Of a DNA stretch of 64,000 bases, positions 26,483 to 33,219 are shown piece after piece. Made by a program: the position numbers and the translations under genes. The notes under the pieces are model-generated. The model searched no databases, had not been told where the DNA came from, and saw nothing but the letters and a program-made list of their open reading frames with translations. Origin of the DNA: Accumulibacter phosphatis (GTDB lineage Bacteria > Pseudomonadota > Gammaproteobacteria > Burkholderiales > Rhodocyclaceae); contig NC_013194.1 of assembly GCF_000024165.1 (NCBI RefSeq), forward strand, positions 310,001 to 374,000, given 5' to 3'. Position 1 is the stretch's first letter, and every line of letters begins with the position of its first letter.

Positions 26483-26791
26483 CTAGACGAAGAATTCCTC
26501 GAGCCGTACGAAAACCTCGTGTTCGGCGCCATGCCGGCGCACTGCCAGCACATCCTCGAGCTTCTCCACCTGCTTGACCATCTGGTCGAGGCGTTCGTCC
26601 TCATTGACCAGCAGCCAGATACGGCTGGTGGCGCCGCTGCCCACCGGCATCACCAGAATGCCTTCGACGTTGTAGGCGCGCCGCGAAAACAGGCCGACGA
26701 CGTGCGACATGACGCCGGCGTGGTTGTTCACGTCGAGTTCGAGTACCGTGCGTGCGAGTGCCTGGTTTTCCGTGCGTGTAAGCGAGTTCAT
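26483..26791 (-). CDS. ilvN: Acetolactate synthase small (regulatory) subunit, short IlvN type
   Basis: 102 residues, consisting of essentially one ACT domain: LELDVNNHAGVMSHVVGLFSR, then NVEGILVMPVG and IWLLVNEDERLDQMVKQ. It resembles the E. coli IlvN (96 residues), not the ~160-residue IlvH usual in betaproteobacteria. It binds the large subunit and confers valine inhibition. It lies three bases behind ilvB in the same operon, under the attenuator described at 28531-28805. Confidence 0.94.
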   Translation of the reverse strand: MNSLTRTENQALARTVLELDVNNHAGVMSHVVGLFSRRAYNVEGILVMPVGSGATSRIWLLVNEDERLDQMVKQVEKLEDVLAVRRHGAEHEVFVRLEEFFV

Positions 26792-26794
26792 CGT

Positions 26795-28489
26795 TCAGCC
26801 TCCGATCATTTCCTTGTTGGCGGCACCCGGTGGCACCATCGGCAATACCTGCTCGTGCATGGCGATGCTGGCATGGATCAGCATCGGGCCGCGTGTTGCC
26901 AAGGCGGCTGCCAGCGCGGCAAGAGGATCGCTCGCCTTGTCGAGATCGACGGCCGGCACGCCGAAACCCTCGGCGACGCGAATGAAGTCCGGCATGCCCT
27001 TGAACTTCGAGGCGTAGATGCGTTCGCCGTAGAACATCGTCTGCTGCTGGAAGACGAGGCCCAGCGAGGAGTTGTTCATCAGCACGATCTTCACGTTGAC
27101 GTCCTCTTCGGCCGCGGTGACGAGTTCCTGGATGTTCATCAGGATGCTGCCGTCGCCCGTGAAACAGACCACCGTCCGTTCCGGCTCGGCAAGCGACGCG
27201 CCGATTGCCGCCGGCATGCCGAAGCCCATCGTGCCAAGCCCTCCCGACGTCAGCCACTGCCTGGGGCGGCGCAAGGGATAGGCCTGGGCGACCCACATCT
27301 GGTGTTGACCGACGTCGGTGGTAATCGTCGCCTCATCGTCGAGACAGTTGGCAACGGCACGGATCAGCCCGTACGGGGTGCGCGGGTCGTCGATCCCCGG
27401 CATGCGCAGCGGGTGGTCGGCCTTCAGGCTGGCGACGCGCGCTAGCCAGGCGTGGCGCTGTGGCGACTCGATGACCGGCTGCAGCAGTTCAAGGACCGTA
27501 CGCACGTCGCCGGCGATGCCGACATGCGCCGTCTTGATCTTGTCGAGTTCCGACGGATCGATGTCGATGTGTATGATCTTCGCCTGCGGACAGAAACCGG
27601 CGACCTTGCCCGTCGCCCGGTCGTCGAAGCGCGCGCCGACGGCGATCAGCAGATCGCACTCGTCGAGCGCCAGATTGGTGCAGCGCGCACCATGCATGCC
27701 GAGCATACCGAGCGACAGGACGTGATCGACCGGCATCGCGCCGAGCGCCATCAGGGTCATTACGGTCGGCAGCCGGGCCTTCTGGGCGAGTGCCACGGCG
27801 GCTTCGGCAGCACCCGAATGCACGACGCCGCCGCCGAGGTAGAGAACCGGTTTCGCGGCGGCATTGATCATCGCTGCCGCACGTTCGATCAGTTCGCCGT
27901 CCGGCGGCGGCACCACATCCGCACAACCGGGGGCGGGCCATTCGTCGACGTCGACAAGCTGATTCTGAACGTCCTTGGGAATATCGACCAGGACCGGTCC
28001 GGGGCGGCCCGACGCGGCGATGCGGAAGGCACGCGGAATGACCGTCAGCAGATCGTCGGCCGACCCGACCAGGAAGTTGTGCTTGGTGATCGGAATACTC
28101 AGACCATAGGTGTCGACTTCCTGAAAAGCGTCGGTGCCGATCATCGGCTTCGGTACCTGGCCGGTGATTGCCACCAGCGGAATCGAATCGAGTTTGGCAT
28201 CGGCGATGGCCGTCAGCAGGTTGGTGGCGCCAGGCCCAGAAGATGCCATGCATACCGCTGGCACGCCGGTGGCGCGCGCCATCCCCTGCGCCATGAAGCC
28301 GCCGCCTTGTTCGTGCCGAGCCAGCACATGGTGGATCTCCGACTTCGAGAGCGCGTCATAAATCGGCAGAATCGCGCCGCCGGGAATGCCGGCAACGGTG
28401 CGAACGCCCTGGCGTTCAAGCAGGCGGACGACAATCTGTGCTCCGGTGAGTGTTTCGGGTGTTTGCTTGGGCAAGGGTTTCTCCTTCAA
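26795..28489 (-). CDS. ilvB: Acetolactate synthase large (catalytic) subunit, IlvB type
   Basis: ThDP- and FAD-dependent enzyme condensing two pyruvates, or pyruvate with 2-oxobutyrate, for valine, leucine and isoleucine. It has 564 residues (E. coli IlvB 562). The catalytic Glu is in ARHEQGGGFMAQG; MASSGPGATNLLTAIADA, RPGPVLVDIPKDVQ and the ThDP motif (CFTGDGSILMNIQEL to VLMNNSS) are complete. ATG 28489 has AAGGAG just upstream. The leader on the same strand contains a promoter, a valine-rich peptide and a terminator, so expression is attenuated by branched-chain amino acid supply. ilvC is not adjacent. Confidence 0.96.
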   Translation of the reverse strand: MKEKPLPKQTPETLTGAQIVVRLLERQGVRTVAGIPGGAILPIYDALSKSEIHHVLARHEQGGGFMAQGMARATGVPAVCMASSGPGATNLLTAIADAKLDSIPLVAITGQVPKPMIGTDAFQEVDTYGLSIPITKHNFLVGSADDLLTVIPRAFRIAASGRPGPVLVDIPKDVQNQLVDVDEWPAPGCADVVPPPDGELIERAAAMINAAAKPVLYLGGGVVHSGAAEAAVALAQKARLPTVMTLMALGAMPVDHVLSLGMLGMHGARCTNLALDECDLLIAVGARFDDRATGKVAGFCPQAKIIHIDIDPSELDKIKTAHVGIAGDVRTVLELLQPVIESPQRHAWLARVASLKADHPLRMPGIDDPRTPYGLIRAVANCLDDEATITTDVGQHQMWVAQAYPLRRPRQWLTSGGLGTMGFGMPAAIGASLAEPERTVVCFTGDGSILMNIQELVTAAEEDVNVKIVLMNNSSLGLVFQQQTMFYGERIYASKFKGMPDFIRVAEGFGVPAVDLDKASDPLAALAAALATRGPMLIHASIAMHEQVLPMVPPGAANKEMIGG

Positions 28490-28530
28490 AAGAACTGCCG
28501 ATTTCGGCGTCGCCAGGCGGTGGTCCGGAA

Positions 28531-28568
28531 AAGCAAAACCCCCGCTCGGCGTGTGCCGGCGGGGGTTT
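28531..28568 (-). terminator. Attenuator terminator of ilvBN
   Basis: Read on the minus strand, AAACCCCCGC pairs with GCGGGGGTTT (ten base pairs) around an inner CGGC/GCCG stem with an ACAC loop, followed by TTGCTTTT. It lies about 40 bases ahead of the ilvB start codon and about 30 bases after the leader peptide stop, the usual place for an attenuator terminator. Confidence 0.85.
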
Positions 28569-28600
28569 CTGGAATCTTCTGTCGCTTTCTGCGTTGCGAT

Positions 28601-28741
28601 CTAGCTTCCTGCCCTCGACGGCGCACGCGTCAGTACGCGTACGACGCGTACTACACCGACTACCGAAAGGCCTGCCGCACGGCTGGCTGAAGCATCAGCC
28701 GCAGCAAATGAGGCAGCGTGGATGTGGTCGAAGCAGAGCAT
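28601..28741 (-). CDS. Leader peptide of the ilvBN operon (IvbL-like), 46 residues
   Basis: Short open frame from ATG 28741 to TAG 28601-28603 on the minus strand, between the ilv promoter and the attenuator terminator. Residues about 26-37 read SVVGVVRVVRVL, with seven valines and one leucine in twelve codons. This is the design of E. coli IvbL, where ribosome stalling on scarce Val/Leu prevents terminator formation. The upstream ribosome binding site is weak. The valine codons also form the inverted repeat GTACGCG/CGCGTAC. I could not define one unique antiterminator by eye. The coding call rests on the codon pattern and position. Confidence 0.8.
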   Translation of the reverse strand: MLCFDHIHAASFAAADASASRAAGLSVVGVVRVVRVLTRAPSRAGS

Positions 28742-28776
28742 CGTCGTCAGATCGAAGTCACGAAAGCGAAGACTGG

Positions 28777-28805
28777 ATTAGAACCGAGCGCAGATAAAAA
28801 TGCAA
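28777..28805 (-). promoter_or_regulatory. Sigma-70 promoter of the ilvBN leader
   Basis: On the minus strand, TTGCAT (-35) and TCTAAT (-10) are separated by exactly 17 bases. Transcription would begin near 28770, about 30 bases ahead of the leader peptide ATG. Confidence 0.7.
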
Positions 28806-28888
28806 GGATCGTGCAATGGTCGGAGGAGTCTGGATCGTCGACATGGACGCCGAGAACGCCAGGCTTCCCCGGGACGGCATGGTCCGCT

Positions 28889-29608
28889 TTAGCGTGTCCG
28901 GCGGCGACGAGCGGCAGCCAGTCCGGCAAAGCCGATCGCCAGCAGGGCAAGGGAGGCCGGCTCCGGAACGCTGGGATCCAGTTTCTCGGTGGTCCGTATG
29001 CCAAACTGGAACCCGTGCCAATCCTCGGATGTCGGTGCGGTCCAGGAGAACGAGTCAAACGTACCAATGAACTGAATCGTGCCATGCCCCTCCGCGCCCT
29101 GCAGCACGTCTCCGGGCAACTCCTGGAGTGCCGTGGGACCTCCCCCCCAGAAGCCGACACCCTGGCTGACGATGTCGAAAGGACGGTCGAAGTCGTAGGT
29201 CACGTTAAAGCCGGGTTGTCCCAGGCTGACGATGTCCATGATCGGATCCTTGATCGCTTCGGACAGGGTGAGCTTGTAGGTCGTCGTCGAGCTGCCACCG
29301 ATCAACGAAATGATGTCCGAATCGGGTGGCGCATTGTCGACCTGGCTACTGATGTAGGGTGCGCTGGGGCTCCAGTAGTTGGTCCCACCGAAGGTTTGTG
29401 CGAACTTGAAACTGCCTGCAGCCCCGGTGACCTGGGTAACCGAGAAGCTGACCGTCACCGTCGAAAGGTCCGGTAGCGTAATGGTGCCGGACGCCGTCCC
29501 CGCACCTGGATTGGCGGCGGTCCAGTCCACAAAGTGGTAAGGCACGGCGTGCGCTGCGCCGCCAATGGCCAGTAACATTCCCGCCAGAACACCTCTCAAT
29601 GCCTTCAT
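28889..29608 (-). CDS. PEP-CTERM sorted exported protein
   Basis: Exported protein of 239 residues. The signal peptide is MKALRGVLAGMLLAIGGAAHA, and the beta-rich body has many Thr, Ser and Gly. The C-terminus has the PEP-CTERM sorting signal: VPEPASLALLAIGFAGLAA, then a run of arginines. Proteins of this class are processed by an exosortase and released to the surface or matrix, commonly in exopolysaccharide/floc formers. The start is ATG 29608, with GGAGG about seven bases upstream. The exosortase genes are not in the window. A sigma-54 promoter lies 118 bases upstream. The specific function is unknown. Confidence 0.9.
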   Translation of the reverse strand: MKALRGVLAGMLLAIGGAAHAVPYHFVDWTAANPGAGTASGTITLPDLSTVTVSFSVTQVTGAAGSFKFAQTFGGTNYWSPSAPYISSQVDNAPPDSDIISLIGGSSTTTYKLTLSEAIKDPIMDIVSLGQPGFNVTYDFDRPFDIVSQGVGFWGGGPTALQELPGDVLQGAEGHGTIQFIGTFDSFSWTAPTSEDWHGFQFGIRTTEKLDPSVPEPASLALLAIGFAGLAAARRRRTR

Positions 29609-29725
29609 TCTCGTGCCTCCCTCTGATTCCGTGACCTGCAACAAGGGCTCCTCGCCCGTCCGCGTCGCGCCGAGGCACGACTTCACCGTCGCCACCGCCC
29701 GCAGATGGCACCATGCAAGATGCCA

Positions 29726-29741
29726 AGCGATATTCGTGCCA
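29726..29741 (-). promoter_or_regulatory. Sigma-54 promoter of the PEP-CTERM gene
   Basis: Read on the minus strand, TGGCACGAATATCGCT has the perfect -24 heptamer TGGCACG and GC exactly ten bases after GG; the -12 part is TCGCT instead of TTGCT. RpoN control of PEP-CTERM genes by the PrsK/PrsR two-component pair is known in related floc formers, which supports the call. Confidence 0.75.
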
Positions 29742-29835
29742 AGATCCAAGTCGAGGTTTTCAAGTCGTTAAATCAGCGCATTTACGACACTTGGCCGGTG
29801 CGGCGAGCACCTGACCTCAGTCATCAGCCATGATC

Positions 29836-29853
29836 TGTAAAGTTTCCCGACAC
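29836..29853 (-). promoter_or_regulatory. Possible enhancer site for the PEP-CTERM sigma-54 promoter
   Basis: GTGTCGGGAAACTTTACA on the minus strand, about 95 bases upstream of the -24 element, has an interrupted dyad with TGT and ACA ends. A related GTGTCGTAAA occurs nearer the promoter around 29787-29796. The location suits a response-regulator site such as PrsR, but the motif assignment is inference. Confidence 0.35.
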
Positions 29854-30094
29854 CTTCGGCAGGCGTTTGCGGCTCGTGGACGAGAAAAGGGGAACCAAGG
29901 GGCGGGTCACGGACTGGGCCAGCACGAGGATGGCCCGTCCGCATGGCATCGCCGCCCCCGCCACTCTGCCCATCGATCGAGATCCGCCGATTCGGCGAAC
30001 TTTGGCCGAAAAACGATGCCCAAGCTCGGCCTACCCGCGCCTTCGGTCCTTCAGATATTCTCTCTCCATCTCTCAATCTCCATAAGGAATCAAC

Positions 30095-30598
30095 ATGGCA
30101 AGTACAGTGACTCTCGGCGGCAAGCCGTTTCAGGTTGGCGGCATTCTTCCGGAAAAAGGCCAGACGGCACCTGCCTTCACACTGGTCGGCAAGGATCTCG
30201 CCAACGTCTCGTTGAGCAGTTTTGCAGGCCAGCGCAAGGTTCTGAACATCTTTCCGAGCATTGACACGCCGACCTGCGCAACGTCGGTGCGCAAGTTCAA
30301 CGAGAAAGCGAGTGGGCTGAGCAATACGGTGGTGCTCTGCGTTTCCGCCGATCTGCCCTTTGCGCAGGCGCGCTTCTGCGGTGCCGAGGGACTCGAGCGA
30401 GTCGTCACGCTGTCCACGATGCGCGGCCGCGAGTTCCTCGAAGCCTACGGCGTGGCGTTGAGTGACGGCCCACTGGCCGGCCTCGCCGCTCGCGCGGTGG
30501 TCGTTCTCGATGGCGATGACAAAGTGCTGCACAGCGAATTGGTTGCCGAGATCAAGAATGAGCCCGATTACGACGCGGCGCTGAAGTCTCTGGCCTGA
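30095..30598 (+). CDS. tpx: Thiol peroxidase (atypical 2-Cys peroxiredoxin)
   Basis: Reduces hydroperoxides with thioredoxin. It has 167 residues, the usual length. The peroxidatic Cys is in PSIDTPTCATSVRKFN and the resolving Cys in FAQARFCGAEGLE, the Tpx spacing. N-terminal VTLGGKPFQVGG is also diagnostic. ATG 30095 follows AAGGAATCAAC. An IclR regulator gene follows after 52 bases, but nothing shows a functional link. Confidence 0.96.
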   Translation: MASTVTLGGKPFQVGGILPEKGQTAPAFTLVGKDLANVSLSSFAGQRKVLNIFPSIDTPTCATSVRKFNEKASGLSNTVVLCVSADLPFAQARFCGAEGLERVVTLSTMRGREFLEAYGVALSDGPLAGLAARAVVVLDGDDKVLHSELVAEIKNEPDYDAALKSLA

Positions 30599-30650
30599 GG
30601 CGAAGCGAAGCAGCCAGGCCGCCATCGCGGCGCTCGATAGAGACAGTCCC

Positions 30651-31529
30651 ATGTCCGACACCAGCAGCACGCCGCCCGTCAAGCAGCGGCAAGGCATCCA
30701 GTCGATCGAGGTGGGCACGCGGCTGTTGCGTGCGCTCGCCGCCCACGGGCGCGCAATGATGCTGCGCGACGTGGCACGCCACGCCGGCATGCCGCCGGCC
30801 AAGGCGCATCGCTACCTGGTCAGCTTCATGCGCATGGGGCTCGTCGAACAGGATGCGAATACCGGGCGCTACGATCTTGGCGAGTTTGCCCTGGAACTGG
30901 GGCTCGCCAGTCTGGCGCGCCTCGACCCGGTGCGGCTTGCCGGGCCGGTGCTCGACGACCTCTGCGAACACATTGGCGAAACGGTTGCTCTCGCCATGTG
31001 GGGCAACCATGGTGCGACGTGCGTGCGCTGGGTCGAGGCCGGTGGCCCGGTAACCGTCACGCTGCGCACCGGCGTCGTCATGCCCCTGACGTCATCGGCC
31101 ACGGGTCTGGCTTTCGCCGCTTTCTATCGCTCGCCGTATCTCCGGAAGATGCTCGACGCCGAGGTGCAGGCCACCGCCGAGCTTCGGCATGCAGCGCCGG
31201 CCGCTGTGCTGTCGGCATTGACGGTGCAACTCGACGAAATCCGCCGCCATGGTATCGCGCGCGCTTCGGGCAGCGTGACACCGGGAATCAACGGCTTCAG
31301 TGCTCCGGTTTTCGGTCATGGCGGTCGCATGGTCGCCGCGATCACCTGTTTGGGCATCATCGGCAACTTCGACCTGGACTGGGACAGTCCCATGGCGCAG
31401 GCGACGCGCGACGCCGCGGCGACGCTCTCGCGCCGACTCGGCTATGGCACCGTCGATGACGGTGTGGCCGACAGGCGTTCGGCGGAGCAGGCCGGGCGAC
31501 CGGGAACGGCTGACGGCGCCTGTGCGTGA
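30651..31529 (+). CDS. IclR-family transcriptional regulator
   Basis: DNA-binding repressor or activator of 292 residues. The N-terminal winged helix-turn-helix is at residues about 17-75 (SIEVGTRLLRALAAHG, LRDVARHAGMPPAKAHRYL). The C-terminal GAF-like effector domain contains LRTGVVMPLTSSATGLAFAA and GINGFSAPVFGHGGRMVAAIT. The effector is unknown. Targets are not evident from its neighbours tpx and the YkgJ-type gene. The C-terminal 30 residues are low in hydrophobics and probably disordered. Confidence 0.9.
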   Translation: MSDTSSTPPVKQRQGIQSIEVGTRLLRALAAHGRAMMLRDVARHAGMPPAKAHRYLVSFMRMGLVEQDANTGRYDLGEFALELGLASLARLDPVRLAGPVLDDLCEHIGETVALAMWGNHGATCVRWVEAGGPVTVTLRTGVVMPLTSSATGLAFAAFYRSPYLRKMLDAEVQATAELRHAAPAAVLSALTVQLDEIRRHGIARASGSVTPGINGFSAPVFGHGGRMVAAITCLGIIGNFDLDWDSPMAQATRDAAATLSRRLGYGTVDDGVADRRSAEQAGRPGTADGACA

Positions 31530-31779
31530 CTGCCGCCCGGATTGTGGTGCCTGTTGCATCGCGCCGTCGATCACCACGCCGATGCCCGGCCACCCCTGCG
31601 GCAAGCCAGCCGGTGAACCCTGCCTCAGTCTGACGGCTGACTGGCGCTGTGCTCTGTGGGGTCGCCCCGAGCGGCCGGCTTTTTGCGCCGGCCTGCAGCC
31701 TTCGGCTGAGATGTGCGGTGACAACCGCCATCAGGCGATCGCCTGGCTGTCGGCGCTGGAACTGGCAAGTCGACCCTGA
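31522..31779 (+). CDS. YkgJ-family cysteine-cluster protein, small
   Basis: 85 residues, starting at GTG 31522 and overlapping the iclR stop by 8 bases. It is cysteine-rich, with the family pattern DCGACCIAPSI, HPCGKPAGEPC and RCALWGRPERPAFCAGL, ending in AEMCGDN. The cysteines are thought to bind a metal (zinc or iron); the biochemical role is unknown. The start is chosen because it directly precedes the conserved CRPDCGACC segment. Upstream codons in this frame belong to iclR. Confidence 0.85.
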   Translation: MRDCRPDCGACCIAPSITTPMPGHPCGKPAGEPCLSLTADWRCALWGRPERPAFCAGLQPSAEMCGDNRHQAIAWLSALELASRP

Positions 31780-31783
31780 GTGG

Positions 31784-31789
31784 TAGAAT
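31784..31789 (+). promoter_or_regulatory. -10 element of uppP
   Basis: TGGTAGAAT at 31781-31789 is an extended -10 element, 23 bases ahead of the chosen uppP start. Confidence 0.45.
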
Positions 31790-31812
31790 GCGGGTTTTGT
31801 CGAAAGCCCGCT

Positions 31813-32637
31813 GTGGACCTCCTGCTCCTGCTGAAAGCTCTGATTCTCGGAATCGTCGAAGGCGTCACCGAGTTTCTGCCGGTATCCTCGACCGGCCACC
31901 TGATTCTCGCCGGCGACCTCCTCAATTTCAATGACGACCGCGGCAAACTGTTCGAGATCGTCATCCAGTCGGGTGCCATACTCGCCGTCTGCTGGGAGTT
32001 TCGGGCGAAGATCGTCCAGGTCCTGCTGGGCCTGCCGAGCGACCGGGCGGCGCAGCGTTTTGCTCTCAACGTGCTGGTTGCTTTCCTGCCGCTGGCGATC
32101 ATCGGCCTGCTGTTCGGCAAGGCGATCAAGGCATCGCTCTTCAACGCGCCGGTGGTGGCCACGGCGTTCATCGTCGGTGGCTTGGTCATCCTCTGGGCAG
32201 AGCGGCGCGAGCACCGCATCCGCATCGAGTCGATCGATGACTTGACGCTGCTCGACGCTCTCAAGCTCGGTCTGGCACAGGCGCTGGCGCTGATCCCGGG
32301 CACGTCGCGTTCGGGAGCGACGATCATTGGTGGCTTGTTCTTCGGCCTGTCACGCCGCGCCGCAACCGAGTTTTCCTTCTTCCTGGCGATCCCCACCTTG
32401 ATCGGGGCGACGATCTACCAACTCTACAAGGAACGCGCACTGCTCTCGTTTGACGACCTCGGGATGTGGGTCGTCGGCTTCGTCGCCGCCTTTGTTTCCG
32501 CATTCTGGGCGGTACGCGGGCTGTTACGCTACATCAGCACGCACGACTTCTCGGCTTTTGCCTGGTATCGCATCGCTTTTGGCGTCGTCGTGCTGGTGAC
32601 CTGGCACTACGACATCGTTGCGTGGACGAGTGGCTGA
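31813..32637 (+). CDS. uppP: Undecaprenyl-diphosphatase
   Basis: Integral membrane enzyme recycling the peptidoglycan lipid carrier; overproduction is known to give bacitracin resistance. It has 274 residues (E. coli 273) and about eight membrane helices. The catalytic motifs EGVTEFLPVSSTGH (residues about 17-30) and ALIPGTSRSGATIIGG are complete. The start is GTG 31813 (VDLLLLLKALILGIVEG). GTG 31780 would add an unconserved segment and overlap the -10 element. The yqiA-like gene overlaps its end by 8 bases. Confidence 0.95.
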   Translation: MDLLLLLKALILGIVEGVTEFLPVSSTGHLILAGDLLNFNDDRGKLFEIVIQSGAILAVCWEFRAKIVQVLLGLPSDRAAQRFALNVLVAFLPLAIIGLLFGKAIKASLFNAPVVATAFIVGGLVILWAERREHRIRIESIDDLTLLDALKLGLAQALALIPGTSRSGATIIGGLFFGLSRRAATEFSFFLAIPTLIGATIYQLYKERALLSFDDLGMWVVGFVAAFVSAFWAVRGLLRYISTHDFSAFAWYRIAFGVVVLVTWHYDIVAWTSG

Positions 32638-33211
32638 GGTGGCTGGCCCCCGCATCCTCTATCTGCACGGATTCTGCTCGTCGCCGGCATCGTGGAAGGC
32701 GCGCCTGCTTGGCGATCATCTGGCGGCCGCTGGTCTCGCCGATCGTTTCGTCTGCCCGACGCTGCCACCGGCACCTTTTGCCGCGATCGCCGACGCCGAA
32801 GCGCTGCTGGCCGGCGGCGATGGGCCGACGACGCTGGTCGGCAGCTCGCTCGGCGGGTATTACGCGGCGTGGCTGGCCGAGAAGCACGACCTGCGCGCGG
32901 TCTTGATCAACCCTGCCGTGATGGCGCCGGTCCTGCTCGGCGGACTCGTCGGAACGCAGACCAATTTCCACAGTGGCGAGAAATTCGAGTTTACGACCGA
33001 GCACGTCGAGCAGTTGCGCTCGCTGGAAGCCGCAAGCGTCACGCCGGCGCGCTACCTGTTGCTGGTCGAGACCGGGGATGCGGTGCTCGACTATCGCCGA
33101 GCCGTCGAGCGCTATGCCGGGAGCCGCCAGATCGTCATCGAGGGGGGCGATCACAGCTTCACGCACTTCCCCGAACTGATGCCGCAAATCATTGAATTCT
33201 GTGGGTTATAA
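32630..33211 (+). CDS. YqiA/YcfP-type alpha/beta hydrolase (esterase)
   Basis: Cytosolic serine hydrolase of 193 residues. The catalytic triad can be placed: Ser in LVGSSLGGYYAAW, Asp in VETGDAVLDY and His in GGDHSFTHFPEL. N-terminal ILYLHGFCSSPASWKA holds the oxyanion loop. E. coli YqiA cleaves palmitoyl-CoA and short esters. GTG 32630 is used; TTG 32618 and GTG 32639 are possible. It overlaps uppP, and the promoter of the next gene lies in its last codons. Confidence 0.9.
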   Translation: MAEVAGPRILYLHGFCSSPASWKARLLGDHLAAAGLADRFVCPTLPPAPFAAIADAEALLAGGDGPTTLVGSSLGGYYAAWLAEKHDLRAVLINPAVMAPVLLGGLVGTQTNFHSGEKFEFTTEHVEQLRSLEAASVTPARYLLLVETGDAVLDYRRAVERYAGSRQIVIEGGDHSFTHFPELMPQIIEFCGL

Positions 33212-33212
33212 T
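33207..33212 (+). promoter_or_regulatory. Consensus -10 box directly ahead of the ribonuclease gene
   Basis: A perfect TATAAT ends eight bases before ATG 33220, preceded by TGGGT. The start of transcription would fall at or within a base of the start codon, so the mRNA would be leaderless. The -35 region (GCAAAT at the right spacing) is poor. Confidence 0.55.
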
Positions 33213-33219
33213 CGTCGCG

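Larger units (their letters stand above)
29609..30094. other. Intergenic region between PEP-CTERM gene and tpx
   Basis: 486 bases with no convincing gene. It holds the sigma-54 promoter (29726-29741) and possible enhancer (29836-29853) of the PEP-CTERM gene on one side and the tpx leader on the other (AAGGA just ahead of ATG 30095). The rest, roughly 29860-30050, is GC-rich without hairpins or repeats that I could see. Long open frames across it on both strands lack protein-like composition. Confidence 0.6.

Noticed and set aside
28625..28655. Repeated ACGCGT words as a possible repeat array or binding site
   Set aside because: They are explained by alternating Val and Arg codons of the leader peptide and their hairpin.
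29768..30802. 344-codon minus-strand open frame across tpx and its upstream region
   Set aside because: It runs antisense through tpx and into iclR; the part outside them (29768-30094) has no protein-like composition or start signals.
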